A stretch of DNA of 13,384 nucleotides from Galactobacter sp. (GTDB lineage Bacteria > Actinomycetota > Actinomycetes > Actinomycetales > Micrococcaceae), in NCBI RefSeq assembly GCF_022712295.1, contig NZ_JALAGT010000110.1:1-13384 (forward strand), written 5' to 3'. This document shows, in pieces, positions 1-6,424 of this stretch (position 1 is its first letter; every line of letters begins with the position of its first letter). The position numbers and the translations under genes were made by a program. Below the pieces are notes generated by a model. That model was given only the letters and a program-made list of their open reading frames with translations. It searched no databases and was not told where the DNA came from.

Positions 1-141
1 CGTCTCCGACGGGATCAGCAGGGACCGGTCCGCCGACGGGTGCAACTGCTCGTGGTCCACTGCGTCCTGCTGGGTTGGGCATTGACGCTCTGGTCGGCAA
101 CGCAAGCTGCGCCGGTCCACAAGCCCATCCGCAGCAGACCC
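1..141 (+). other. Left edge, no confident gene
   Basis: Frames 1 and 3 of the plus strand are open through this stretch and frame 2 stops at 83-85. None gives a recognisable TadB/TadC C-terminus. Frame 1 encodes a hydrophobic run from a GTG at 40 (LLVVHCVLLGWALTLW), which could be an N-terminal extension of the pilin-like gene or chance. I see no clear promoter or terminator. Confidence 0.35.
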
Positions 142-315
142 ATGTCTCAGCTTCCCCGCCCCCGACGACTCCGTGGCAGCGATGGGGACGTGCCAGGTTG
201 GGTGATGGTGACGCTGATGTCTGCGCTCCTCGTGGCAGGGATCTATGCGGTCGCGGGCCCCGCACTCATCAACATGTTCACCAACGCCATCAACAAGGTC
301 GGCGGACTCGAGTGA
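142..315 (+). CDS. Small pilin-like membrane protein of a tad-type cluster
   Basis: Predicted 57-residue protein: a basic N-terminus (residues 1-14, rich in Arg and Pro), then one hydrophobic helix (about residues 18-38, beginning GWVMVTLMSALLVAG) and a short C-terminus ending NKVGGLE. Size, single helix and position just before two TadE-like genes match the Flp-pilin slot of actinobacterial tad clusters (the Rv3656c position of the Rv3660c-Rv3654c locus in Mycobacterium tuberculosis). Unlike typical Flp pilins it lacks the Glu five residues after the candidate cleavage Gly (G-W-V-M-V-T). The stop overlaps the next start (GTGA), so translation is probably coupled. The start is uncertain: no clear Shine-Dalgarno precedes the ATG, and the frame stays open to the window edge with a GTG at 40 that would add a second hydrophobic stretch. 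The pilin role is inferred from context; no family was assigned. Confidence 0.6.
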   Translation: MSQLPRPRRLRGSDGDVPGWVMVTLMSALLVAGIYAVAGPALINMFTNAINKVGGLE

Positions 316-749
316 TCCACCCTCGCGATGCGTTCACTGGCCGGCACGGCGCAGCCACGGACCAGCACGGCGCAGCGACGGGCCAGCACGGCGCCGCCAC
401 GGCCGAGTTCGTCCTGGTGACGCTGCTGCTGATGCTGCTCTTCACAGGTGCTCTCCACCTGGGCCTGGCCCTCCACGTGCGCAATCTGGCGCAGGATGCG
501 GCGGTTCATGGGGCCAGACACGCAGCGCTTGCCGATCGCGGTCCGGAGGACGGAGTCAGGCGTGCCGAGGAATTGCTACGGGGCAGCCTGAATGGTGGCC
601 TGGCGCCTCGGGTCGAGGCACGGGGAACCGAGGTCGGTGAGGCCGGAGGTGTCACCGTGGAGATCGCTGCGGCCGTGCCTCTTTTCGGTTTCCTCCCCGG
701 CCCACACCTGGTCAAGGTCGAGGCCACGGCGAGTCGGGGTGCGGTATGA
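312..749 (+). CDS. TadE-like pseudopilin / pilus assembly protein
   Basis: 145-residue protein beginning at a GTG that overlaps the previous stop (GTGA). After a short leader comes a triplicated heptad (residues 11-31, HGAAT cores). The last copy forms G27-AATA-E32-F, the prepilin-peptidase pattern Gly followed by Glu at +5. A hydrophobic helix follows (about residues 33-55), then an extracytoplasmic region with alpha-helical and beta-rich parts (VTVEIAAAVPLFGF). This is the layout of TadE-family proteins: minor pseudopilins placed in the membrane and processed for Flp/Tad pilus assembly. It sits in a run of four genes and its stop overlaps the next ATG (ATGA). The frame could be read further upstream, to 75 and beyond, but that extension overlaps the pilin-like gene and looks like out-of-frame sequence, so the overlapping GTG is preferred. 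Family assignment is good; which TadE paralogue it is cannot be said. Confidence 0.78.
   Translation: MIHPRDAFTGRHGAATDQHGAATGQHGAATAEFVLVTLLLMLLFTGALHLGLALHVRNLAQDAAVHGARHAALADRGPEDGVRRAEELLRGSLNGGLAPRVEARGTEVGEAGGVTVEIAAAVPLFGFLPGPHLVKVEATASRGAV
342..404 (+). repeat. Three in-frame 21-bp tandem repeats in tadE
   Basis: Units 342-362, 363-383 and 384-404 encode RHGAATD, QHGAATG and QHGAATA. The unit is close to cag-cac-ggc-gca-gcc-acg-g(a/g)c with a few substitutions per copy. The repeat copies the region of the prepilin-like cleavage motif. Only the last copy is followed by Glu (gag) at the +5 position; the first two have Gln (cag). Confidence 0.9.
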
Positions 750-1156
750 GCGCCGAGGCATCGCGAGGCAGCGTCGTGGTGGAGTTCCTCGGGCTCGGCC
801 TGTTGTTGGCCGTGCCGCTGGTCTACCTCCTGGTGACCATGAGCCAGGTGGAGCGGGCCTCGTTGGCCGTGGTGACACTGGCGGAGGAGTCCTCCAGAGC
901 CCATGCCACGGCGGCGAGTCCCTGGTCCGCAGGCGCGTGGCAACAAAGAGTCGAGAAGGAGATCGCACGCGACTACGGACTGGACCCCGCCGCGGTCTCG
1001 GTGACGATCTCCTGCAGCGGCTCCTGTCCAGGGCCGGGATCACGGGTCACGGCGGTGGCCTCGGTCAAGGTGGCGTTACCCCTGGTGCCGGTCACCGCGG
1101 CTCGGGCGGGCACCGTGCGATCCACATCGGTGACCCTGGCCCCTCGCTACGGGTGA
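746..1156 (+). CDS. Second TadE-like pseudopilin
   Basis: 136-residue protein whose ATG overlaps the preceding stop (ATGA). The N-terminus MSAEASRGSVVVEFLGLGLL has the classic TadE signature: G8, then SVVV, then E13 at +5, running straight into a hydrophobic helix (about residues 12-32). The rest is extracytoplasmic, with two close cysteines (CSGSC, about residues 89-93) that could form a small disulfide loop. TadE proteins are membrane-anchored pseudopilins of Tad/Flp pilus machines. Next to the first tadE gene it makes a TadE pair, as in several actinobacterial tad loci. It lies 6 bases upstream of the TadG-like gene. No separate promoter is visible, so it is probably transcribed with the cluster. 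Confidence 0.75.
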   Translation: MSAEASRGSVVVEFLGLGLLLAVPLVYLLVTMSQVERASLAVVTLAEESSRAHATAASPWSAGAWQQRVEKEIARDYGLDPAAVSVTISCSGSCPGPGSRVTAVASVKVALPLVPVTAARAGTVRSTSVTLAPRYG

Positions 1157-1162
1157 GCGGCC

Positions 1163-1630
1163 ATGGAGCAGAGAACTTCGCGATTCCGGGGCGAATCAGG
1201 CCGCATCACCATCCTGGTCTGCGGGCTGTTGGTGGTCCTGGTGGCGGTGATCGGGGTGACGGCCTCGGCTGCCTACGTCACCGCGCAGCAGCGTAAGCTG
1301 CTGGGCGTCACGGACGCCGCGGCCGCGGCGGCAGCGGACCGGATCGTCGGGCAGGAGGGCGTCTCGCCAGCGGAGGTCACGGAACCCTCGAAGGCACTGA
1401 GGATCGACGCGCGGGCGGTGCGTGGCGCTGTCACCGACTATCTGACCGAATTGGGCGGCGTGGACGGTCTCGACGGCGTCACGGTGGCGGACGTGAGGGT
1501 GGAACCGGACGGAACCACGGCGCGCGTGCGGCTGCAGGCACGGATCGGGGCGCCTTGGGCGGGCGCACTGATCGGTGGGAGCAGCGACGTGGTCGCGACC
1601 GCCTGGGTGAGGATCGCGCTGGATCGCTGA
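1163..1630 (+). CDS. TadE/TadG-like protein (Rv3654c-type)
   Basis: 155-residue protein: short charged N-terminus (MEQRTSRFRGESG), one hydrophobic helix (about residues 14-40, ITILVCGLLVVLVAVIGV), an Ala-rich stretch (DAAAAAAADRI, about residues 51-61), then a soluble domain ending in a hydrophobic beta-like segment (DVVATAWVRIALDR). The helix followed by TDAAAAAAAD is typical of the Tad N-terminal region (TadG / Flp pilus-assembly family) and of the actinobacterial proteins named helicase/secretion-neighbourhood TadE-like. It lacks Glu at +5 after a Gly, so processing by prepilin peptidase is less obvious than for the two TadE proteins. A GGTGAG sequence just before the ATG may serve as ribosome binding site. 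It appears to be the last gene of the cluster: an 89-base gap and a separate promoter follow. Confidence 0.72.
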   Translation: MEQRTSRFRGESGRITILVCGLLVVLVAVIGVTASAAYVTAQQRKLLGVTDAAAAAAADRIVGQEGVSPAEVTEPSKALRIDARAVRGAVTDYLTELGGVDGLDGVTVADVRVEPDGTTARVRLQARIGAPWAGALIGGSSDVVATAWVRIALDR

Positions 1631-1642
1631 TGATTTCTTGCG

Positions 1643-1659
1643 TCGGCTCAACCAGCCGA
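1643..1659 (+). terminator. Weak hairpin after the tad cluster
   Basis: TCGGCT and AGCCGA pair over a 5-base loop (6 bp) shortly after the TadG-like stop. There is no T-run. It may contribute to separating the tad cluster from prfB, but the evidence is thin. Confidence 0.25.
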
Positions 1660-1704
1660 GGCTGCCGAGGGCAACGACCGCCCACCGGCCGCGCCACAAG
1701 TAGG

Positions 1705-1710
1705 TAGAAT
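1705..1710 (+). promoter_or_regulatory. -10 element of prfB, leaderless start likely
   Basis: TAGAAT lies 9 bases before the prfB ATG, so the expected transcription start falls at or within a few bases of the ATG. No Shine-Dalgarno fits in the gap, and no good -35 box is visible at 16-18 bases upstream. Confidence 0.55.
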
Positions 1711-1719
1711 GGTCCCACT

Positions 1720-2835
1720 ATGGCTTCCACTGATTTCGCCGCGGAGATCCGCGACCTGCGCTCCACCCTGGCCGATGTCGAGGAGGTCTCCGACCTGGAG
1801 GCCATCAAGGCTGACATCGCCCGCCTCTCCGAGGAGGCCGGCGCCCCCAACCTCTGGGACGACCCCGAGTCCGCCCAGAAGGTCACCTCGGCCCTGTCCC
1901 ACAAGCAGTCCGAGCTCGGGCGGATCGAGAAGCTCGAATCCCGCATCGACGACCTCGAGGTGCTCGTGGAACTCGCAGGGGAGGAGGGCGACCCCGACTC
2001 CCTCGCCGAGGCCGACAACGAGCTGACCTCCATCAAGAAGACGCTCTCCGAGCTGGAGGTCGTGACGCTGCTCAACGGTGAGTACGACTCCCGTGAGGCA
2101 GTCATCACCATCCGCTCCGGCGCCGGTGGCGTCGACGCCGCGGACTTCGCCGAGATGCTGCTGCGCATGTACCTGCGCTATGCCGAGCGTCGCGGTTGGA
2201 AGACCAAGGTCGGTGACACCTCCTACGCCGAAGAGGCCGGCCTGAAGTCCGCCACCTTCGAGGTCAACGAGCCCTACGCCTTCGGCACGTTGTCGGTCGA
2301 GGCAGGAACCCACCGCCTGGTGCGCATCTCGCCCTTCGACAACCAGGGCCGGCGTCAGACCTCCTTCGCCGCCGTTGAGGTGGTCCCGCTGATCGAGACC
2401 ACCGATCACATCGACATCCCGGACAACGAGATTCGCGTCGACGTCTTCCGTTCCTCCGGCCCCGGCGGCCAGTCCGTGAACACCACCGACTCCGCCGTGC
2501 GCCTGACCCACATCCCCACCGGGATCGTGGTCTCCATGCAGAACGAGAAGTCCCAGATCCAGAACCGTGCCGCCGCCATGCGCGTGCTGCAGTCCCGCCT
2601 GCTGTTGCAGAAGAAGGAAGAAGAGGACGCGCAGAAGAAGGCTCTGGCCGGTGACGTGAAGGCCTCGTGGGGCGACCAGATGCGCTCCTACGTGCTACAC
2701 CCCTATCAGATGGTCAAGGACCTGCGCACCAACCACGAGGTCGGCAATGCAGGCTCCGTCCTGGACGGCGACATCGATGGCTTCATCGACGCAGGCATCC
2801 GGTGGCGCGCCTCGCAGCGCCACGAGGCCGACTGA
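1720..2835 (+). CDS. prfB: Peptide chain release factor 2 (RF2)
   Basis: 371 residues, the normal RF2 length. RF2 enters the ribosomal A site at UGA and UAA codons and triggers hydrolysis of peptidyl-tRNA in the cytoplasm. The N-terminal helical domain covers about residues 1-110. The codon-recognition tripeptide S204-P-F (in VRISPFDNQ) marks RF2 rather than RF1 (which carries PxT). The universal GGQ catalytic motif is at 249-251 (SGPGGQSVNTTDSAVRLTH). The frame runs straight through, with no internal TGA, so the autoregulatory +1 frameshift known from Escherichia coli prfB is absent. The start is set by the -10 box just upstream and by the family N-terminus. Downstream lies a strong hairpin and then the convergent fadB gene, rather than the ftsE-ftsX-smpB genes that often follow prfB in actinobacteria. 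Confidence 0.97.
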   Translation: MASTDFAAEIRDLRSTLADVEEVSDLEAIKADIARLSEEAGAPNLWDDPESAQKVTSALSHKQSELGRIEKLESRIDDLEVLVELAGEEGDPDSLAEADNELTSIKKTLSELEVVTLLNGEYDSREAVITIRSGAGGVDAADFAEMLLRMYLRYAERRGWKTKVGDTSYAEEAGLKSATFEVNEPYAFGTLSVEAGTHRLVRISPFDNQGRRQTSFAAVEVVPLIETTDHIDIPDNEIRVDVFRSSGPGGQSVNTTDSAVRLTHIPTGIVVSMQNEKSQIQNRAAAMRVLQSRLLLQKKEEEDAQKKALAGDVKASWGDQMRSYVLHPYQMVKDLRTNHEVGNAGSVLDGDIDGFIDAGIRWRASQRHEAD

Positions 2836-2861
2836 GGTCCGGGCCGGTAGCGCTCCGATGC

Positions 2862-2905
2862 CCGACGGCCGGTGGTCACCTTGCCAGGTGACCACCGGCC
2901 GTCGG
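2862..2905. terminator. Perfect 19-bp hairpin between convergent prfB and fadB
   Basis: Arms 2862-2880 and 2887-2905 are perfect inverted repeats around the 6-base loop TTGCCA. The hairpin sits 26 bases after the prfB stop and 19 bases beyond the fadB stop, so it can serve both genes. A T-run is nearly missing (only GTTT on the plus side, none on the minus side), as is common for hairpin terminators in GC-rich actinobacteria. Confidence 0.8.
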
Positions 2906-2924
2906 CGTTTCAGGGATGTCCGCC

Positions 2925-5069
2925 TCAGCCGTGGAAGCGGGCCCCGTTCACGCGCTCGGAGGCCCCGGTCTGATCCAGGTACGGGGTGAGGCCGCCGATG
3001 AACATGGGCCAGCCGGCGCCCAGGATCATGCACAGGTCCAGGTCCTCCGGCCCGGCCACGACACCCTCGTCCAGCATCAGCTTGCACTCGAGCGCCAAGG
3101 CATCCTGAGTCTTGGCCAGCAACTGCTCCTTGGTCAGCGGGGCATCCCCGAATTCGAGGACATCCAGCGTGGTCCGGGGAACGGATACGGATCCGTCCTC
3201 GCCCTTGACCCACAGGCCCTTGATGCCGTGGTCGATCATGGACTGCACGTTCTTCGAGAGCGGGAAGCGCTCGGGATAAGCGTGGTGCAGGGTCTCGGAG
3301 ACGTGCTGCGCCACCGGCAGTCCCACCATCGCGGCCAGCGTGAACGGAGACATCGGCAGACCCATGGGGGCCAAGGCGGTGTCCGCGTCCTCGGCGCTCA
3401 TGCCCTGGTCGTAGGCGTCCTGAACCTGGGCCATGAGCAGCAGCAGCAGGCGGTTGACCACGAAGGCCGGCGCGTCCTTGACCAGCACCGCCGTCTTGCG
3501 TAGACCACCCGCGGTGACGAAGGCCGTGGAGAGCACCTCATCGGTGGTGGCGGGACCCCGCACGATCTCCACCAGCGGCATGTGGGCCACGGGGTTGAAG
3601 AAGTGGAAGCCGAGCAGCCGCTCGGGGTGTTCCAGGTCCTCGGCCATCTCCGTCACGGACAGGGAGGAGGTGTTGGTCGCGAGGATGCAGTCCTCGGAGA
3701 CGATCCCCTCCAGCTCCGCGAAGACGGCCTTCTTGACGCCGATCTCCTCGAAGACCGCCTCGATGACCCAGTCGGCATCCGCATAGACGGACTTGTCCAC
3801 GCTCCCGGTGATGAGGGCCTTGGTGCGGTTGGCCGCGTCCTGCGAGATGCGGCCGCGGGAGAGCTGCTTGTCGATGTCGGCGTGGGCGTGGCCCACGCCG
3901 CGATCCACGCGCTCCTGGTCCATGTCCGTCATGACCACGGGCACCTTGAGCTTCTGGGCGAAGACCAGGGCGAGCTGGGCCGCCATCAGGCCGGCCCCGA
4001 CCACGCCGACCTTGGTGACCTTCTTGGCCAGGGCCTTGTCGGGTGCGCCTGCGGGGCGCTTGCCGCGCTTCTGCACCAGGTCGAGGAAGGCATAGACCGT
4101 GTTCTGGAACTGGGGGGTCTTCATGAGCTCCGTCAGCGTCTCGATCTCGCGCTGAGCGGACTCCTGCTGGGTCAGGGTGAGTCCCGCCTCGAAGATGTCG
4201 AGGACCTTGATGGGGGCCGGAGCCGCACCGGAGGTCTTCGCCTGGACCAGCGCGCGCCCCTTCGTCACGGCGGAGGTCCACCGCTGAGCGACCTCGGGCT
4301 CGGAGGGGTCCACGGCGAAGGGTCGCTCCACCTCGGTTTCGCCGGTGAGGACCGAATCCGCCCAGGCCAGGGACTGCTCCACGAAGTCGGCCGGCTGGAA
4401 CAGCGCGTCAGCGCCGCCGAACTTGGCAAACAGTGAGCCGTTGATGGAACGGTTGTTGTTCAGCGGGTTCTCGATCATCACGGTCAGCGCGGCCTCGGGG
4501 CCCACCAGCCGCGGCAGGCGGTAGACGCCGCCCCAACCGGGAACCAGGCCGATGAACGCCTCCGGAAGTCCTAGCCCGTTGGCGCCGGAGGACACCGTGC
4601 GGTAAGTGCAGGCCAGGGCGATCTCCAGGCCTCCACCCAGCGCGGTGCCGTTGATGAAGGCGAAGGTGGGCACGCCGAGGTCCGCCAACAGGTCGTAGGC
4701 GGCATGACCCATTCCGGCCATGGCGCGGCCTTGGGAATCATCCGTCAGGGAGGACACCGAGGAGAGGTCTGCCCCGGCGGCGAGCACGTAGTCGCAGCCG
4801 GTCAGGGCCACGGCCGCGATCTCGCCGGCGGCGGCACGTTCCTTGAGGCTCAGCAGGGTGCGGCCGAACTCGATCATGGTGGCCGGACCCAGCGTCGCCG
4901 GGCGGCGCGGCCCCTGACCATTGTCCAGGGTGATCAGGGCCAGCGTGTTGCCGGAGGGCAGGGTGACGTCCTGGACCTGGGAATGAGTCACCACCTCGTT
5001 GGGTAGCACGTCCCGGAGGAGCTCGAAGGGGGTGAAGATGTCCTGGCTGGCTGCGTTGTCCTGGCTCAT
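2925..5069 (-). CDS. fadB: FadB/FadJ-type multifunctional beta-oxidation protein
   Basis: 714 residues, the usual length of the fatty-acid oxidation alpha subunit. It hydrates trans-2-enoyl-CoA and oxidises L-3-hydroxyacyl-CoA with NAD+. The N-terminal crotonase domain (about 35-240) has AAGADLSSV for the oxyanion hole, catalytic E149 (GGGLE) and E170 (GLPEAFIGLVPGWGG). The NAD-binding domain starts near 352 with GVVGAGLMAAQLA. The dehydrogenase core carries NTSSLS (466-471) and the catalytic His of GFHFFNPV (H489). The C-terminal 3HCDH domains run from about 530 to the end. The ATG is preceded by AAAGGA at good spacing and overlaps the thiolase stop as ATGA, which decides the start over an upstream in-frame ATG at 5150. 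The third Gly of the dinucleotide motif is replaced by Ala. It forms a complex or pathway unit with the upstream thiolase. The fadB versus fadJ naming is by convention only. Confidence 0.94.
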   Translation of the reverse strand: MSQDNAASQDIFTPFELLRDVLPNEVVTHSQVQDVTLPSGNTLALITLDNGQGPRRPATLGPATMIEFGRTLLSLKERAAAGEIAAVALTGCDYVLAAGADLSSVSSLTDDSQGRAMAGMGHAAYDLLADLGVPTFAFINGTALGGGLEIALACTYRTVSSGANGLGLPEAFIGLVPGWGGVYRLPRLVGPEAALTVMIENPLNNNRSINGSLFAKFGGADALFQPADFVEQSLAWADSVLTGETEVERPFAVDPSEPEVAQRWTSAVTKGRALVQAKTSGAAPAPIKVLDIFEAGLTLTQQESAQREIETLTELMKTPQFQNTVYAFLDLVQKRGKRPAGAPDKALAKKVTKVGVVGAGLMAAQLALVFAQKLKVPVVMTDMDQERVDRGVGHAHADIDKQLSRGRISQDAANRTKALITGSVDKSVYADADWVIEAVFEEIGVKKAVFAELEGIVSEDCILATNTSSLSVTEMAEDLEHPERLLGFHFFNPVAHMPLVEIVRGPATTDEVLSTAFVTAGGLRKTAVLVKDAPAFVVNRLLLLLMAQVQDAYDQGMSAEDADTALAPMGLPMSPFTLAAMVGLPVAQHVSETLHHAYPERFPLSKNVQSMIDHGIKGLWVKGEDGSVSVPRTTLDVLEFGDAPLTKEQLLAKTQDALALECKLMLDEGVVAGPEDLDLCMILGAGWPMFIGGLTPYLDQTGASERVNGARFHG

Positions 5070-6322
5070 CGGGCGTCCTTTCCGTTTGCATCGGCGTCGA
5101 AGTGGGGGTTCTCCCAGATGACCGTGCCGCCCATGCCGAGGCCGATGCACATGGTGGTCAGGCCGTACCGGACCTCTGGGTGCTGCTCGAACTCGCGGGC
5201 CAGCTGATTCATCAGGCGCACGCCGGAGGAGGCCAGCGGGTGGCCGAAGGCGATGGCCCCGCCATAGGGGTTTACGCGGGGATCGTCGTCAGCGATGCCG
5301 AAGTGGTCAAGGAAGGCCAGCACCTGCACGGCGAAGGCCTCGTTGACCTCGAACAGGCCGATGTCGTCGATGGTGAGCCCGGCCTGGGCCAGGGCCTTCT
5401 CGGTAGCGGGGACCGGGCCGATGCCCATGACCTGCGGCTCCACGCCGGCGAAGGCGAAGGACACCAGGCGCATGCGCACCGGAAGGCCGAGGCGCTCCGC
5501 TGCCTCGGAGGAGGCAATCAGCGCGGCGGTTGCACCGTCGTTCAGGCCCGACGCGTTCCCCGCAGTGACGCGACCGTGGGCGCGGAAGGGGGTCTTGAGG
5601 CTCTGCAGACCCTCCAGGGTGGTCTCGGGGCGCAGGGCCTCGTCGCGGGTGTTGAGCTGGTATCCCTGGGTCTCGCCGTCCACGGAAGCTCGCGCGGCGA
5701 CCGGGATCAGGTTGGCCTGAATGTCCCCGGATTCGTAGGCGGCAGCGGCCTTGCGCTGGGAGGCGAGGGCGTAGCGGTCCGCGCGCTCCTTGGTCACGGC
5801 GGGGTAGCGGTCGTGCAGGTTCTCCGCGGTGTTGCCCATGTTCAGGGCTGCGGGGTCCACGAGTCGCTCGGTCACGAAGCGGGGATTGGGATCGGCGTTG
5901 GAACCGATGGGGTGCTTGCCCATGTGCTCCACGCCGCCCGCGATGGCGACGTCAGCCGATCCGAAGGCGATGGCACCGGCCAGGGAGGTCACCGACGTCA
6001 TGGCGCCGGCGCACATGCGGTCGATGGCGTATCCGGGAACGGTGTTGGGCAGCCCGGCGAGCAAAGCGATGGAGCGGCCGAGGGTCAGCCCCTGGTCGCC
6101 GGTCTGGCTCGTGGCGGCGAAGGCGACATCGTCGACGAGGGCCGGATCAAATCCGGGGTGGCGGCGCAACAAACCGCGCACGGCCTTCACCGCGAGGTCG
6201 TCGGCGCGCTCGTTGGCGTAGATACCCTTGGCTCCGGCCTTGCCGAAGGGGGTCCGGACGCCATCGACGAAGACGACGTCGCGGACCTGGCGATGCCGGT
6301 GGTTGGTGGGTTCAGGGGACAC
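5066..6322 (-). CDS. fadA: Acetyl-CoA acyltransferase (thiolase)
   Basis: 418 residues. It catalyses thiolytic cleavage of 3-ketoacyl-CoA to acetyl-CoA and a shortened acyl-CoA, the last step of beta-oxidation (or the reverse condensation). The nucleophile is C104 (DRMCAGAMTSV), the general-base His is H361 (YGGAIAFGHPLASSG) and the second Cys is C392 (MCIGLGMGG), all in the expected order; NEAFAV is also present. The GTG start is chosen because GGAGG lies four bases upstream and the family N-terminus (VRDVVFVDGVRTPFGKAG) follows soon after; an upstream in-frame ATG at 6385 would put the start inside the palindromic operator region. It is the first gene of the fadA-fadB operon and overlaps fadB by four bases. 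Being partnered by a FadB-type protein supports a degradative thiolase over a biosynthetic one. Confidence 0.93.
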   Translation of the reverse strand: MSPEPTNHRHRQVRDVVFVDGVRTPFGKAGAKGIYANERADDLAVKAVRGLLRRHPGFDPALVDDVAFAATSQTGDQGLTLGRSIALLAGLPNTVPGYAIDRMCAGAMTSVTSLAGAIAFGSADVAIAGGVEHMGKHPIGSNADPNPRFVTERLVDPAALNMGNTAENLHDRYPAVTKERADRYALASQRKAAAAYESGDIQANLIPVAARASVDGETQGYQLNTRDEALRPETTLEGLQSLKTPFRAHGRVTAGNASGLNDGATAALIASSEAAERLGLPVRMRLVSFAFAGVEPQVMGIGPVPATEKALAQAGLTIDDIGLFEVNEAFAVQVLAFLDHFGIADDDPRVNPYGGAIAFGHPLASSGVRLMNQLAREFEQHPEVRYGLTTMCIGLGMGGTVIWENPHFDADANGKDAR

Positions 6323-6385
6323 GGTGCCTCCGAGGAAAGTGGGTTCTCGTGTGAAGTGGACACGCCATGGAAAGGCGTGACTCAC

Positions 6386-6391
6386 ACCATA
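6386..6391 (-). promoter_or_regulatory. Possible -10 element of fadA-fadB
   Basis: On the minus strand this reads TATGGT, about 63 bases before the GTG of the thiolase gene and immediately downstream of the palindrome at 6393-6408. No convincing -35 box was found at the right spacing. Confidence 0.35.
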
Positions 6392-6392
6392 C

Positions 6393-6408
6393 GTTACTCA
6401 CGAGTAAC
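6393..6408. promoter_or_regulatory. Palindromic operator candidate upstream of fadA
   Basis: GTTACTCACGAGTAAC is a perfect inverted repeat (7-bp half-sites GTTACTC/GAGTAAC, 2-base centre) in the 102-base gap between the RNase D stop and the fadA start. It abuts the -10 candidate, so a bound protein would block the promoter. Size and symmetry are typical of TetR-family repressor sites, which often control beta-oxidation genes in actinobacteria. Which regulator binds is unknown, and no regulator gene lies in this window. Confidence 0.6.
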
Positions 6409-6424
6409 CAGGAGGGCAAACTCC

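Noticed and set aside
75..311. N-terminal extension of the first TadE protein
   Set aside because: It overlaps the pilin-like gene in another frame and reads as low-complexity Pro/Arg/His sequence. The GTG at 312 gives the usual TadE layout and a coupled overlap.
1780..1810. Programmed +1 frameshift site in prfB
   Set aside because: The reading frame is continuous from the ATG through SPF and GGQ, with no in-frame TGA near codon 26.
5070..5150. Upstream start for fadB (27 extra residues)
   Set aside because: The extension is Arg/His-rich and overlaps fadA further, while the ATG at 5069 has a Shine-Dalgarno and forms an ATGA junction.
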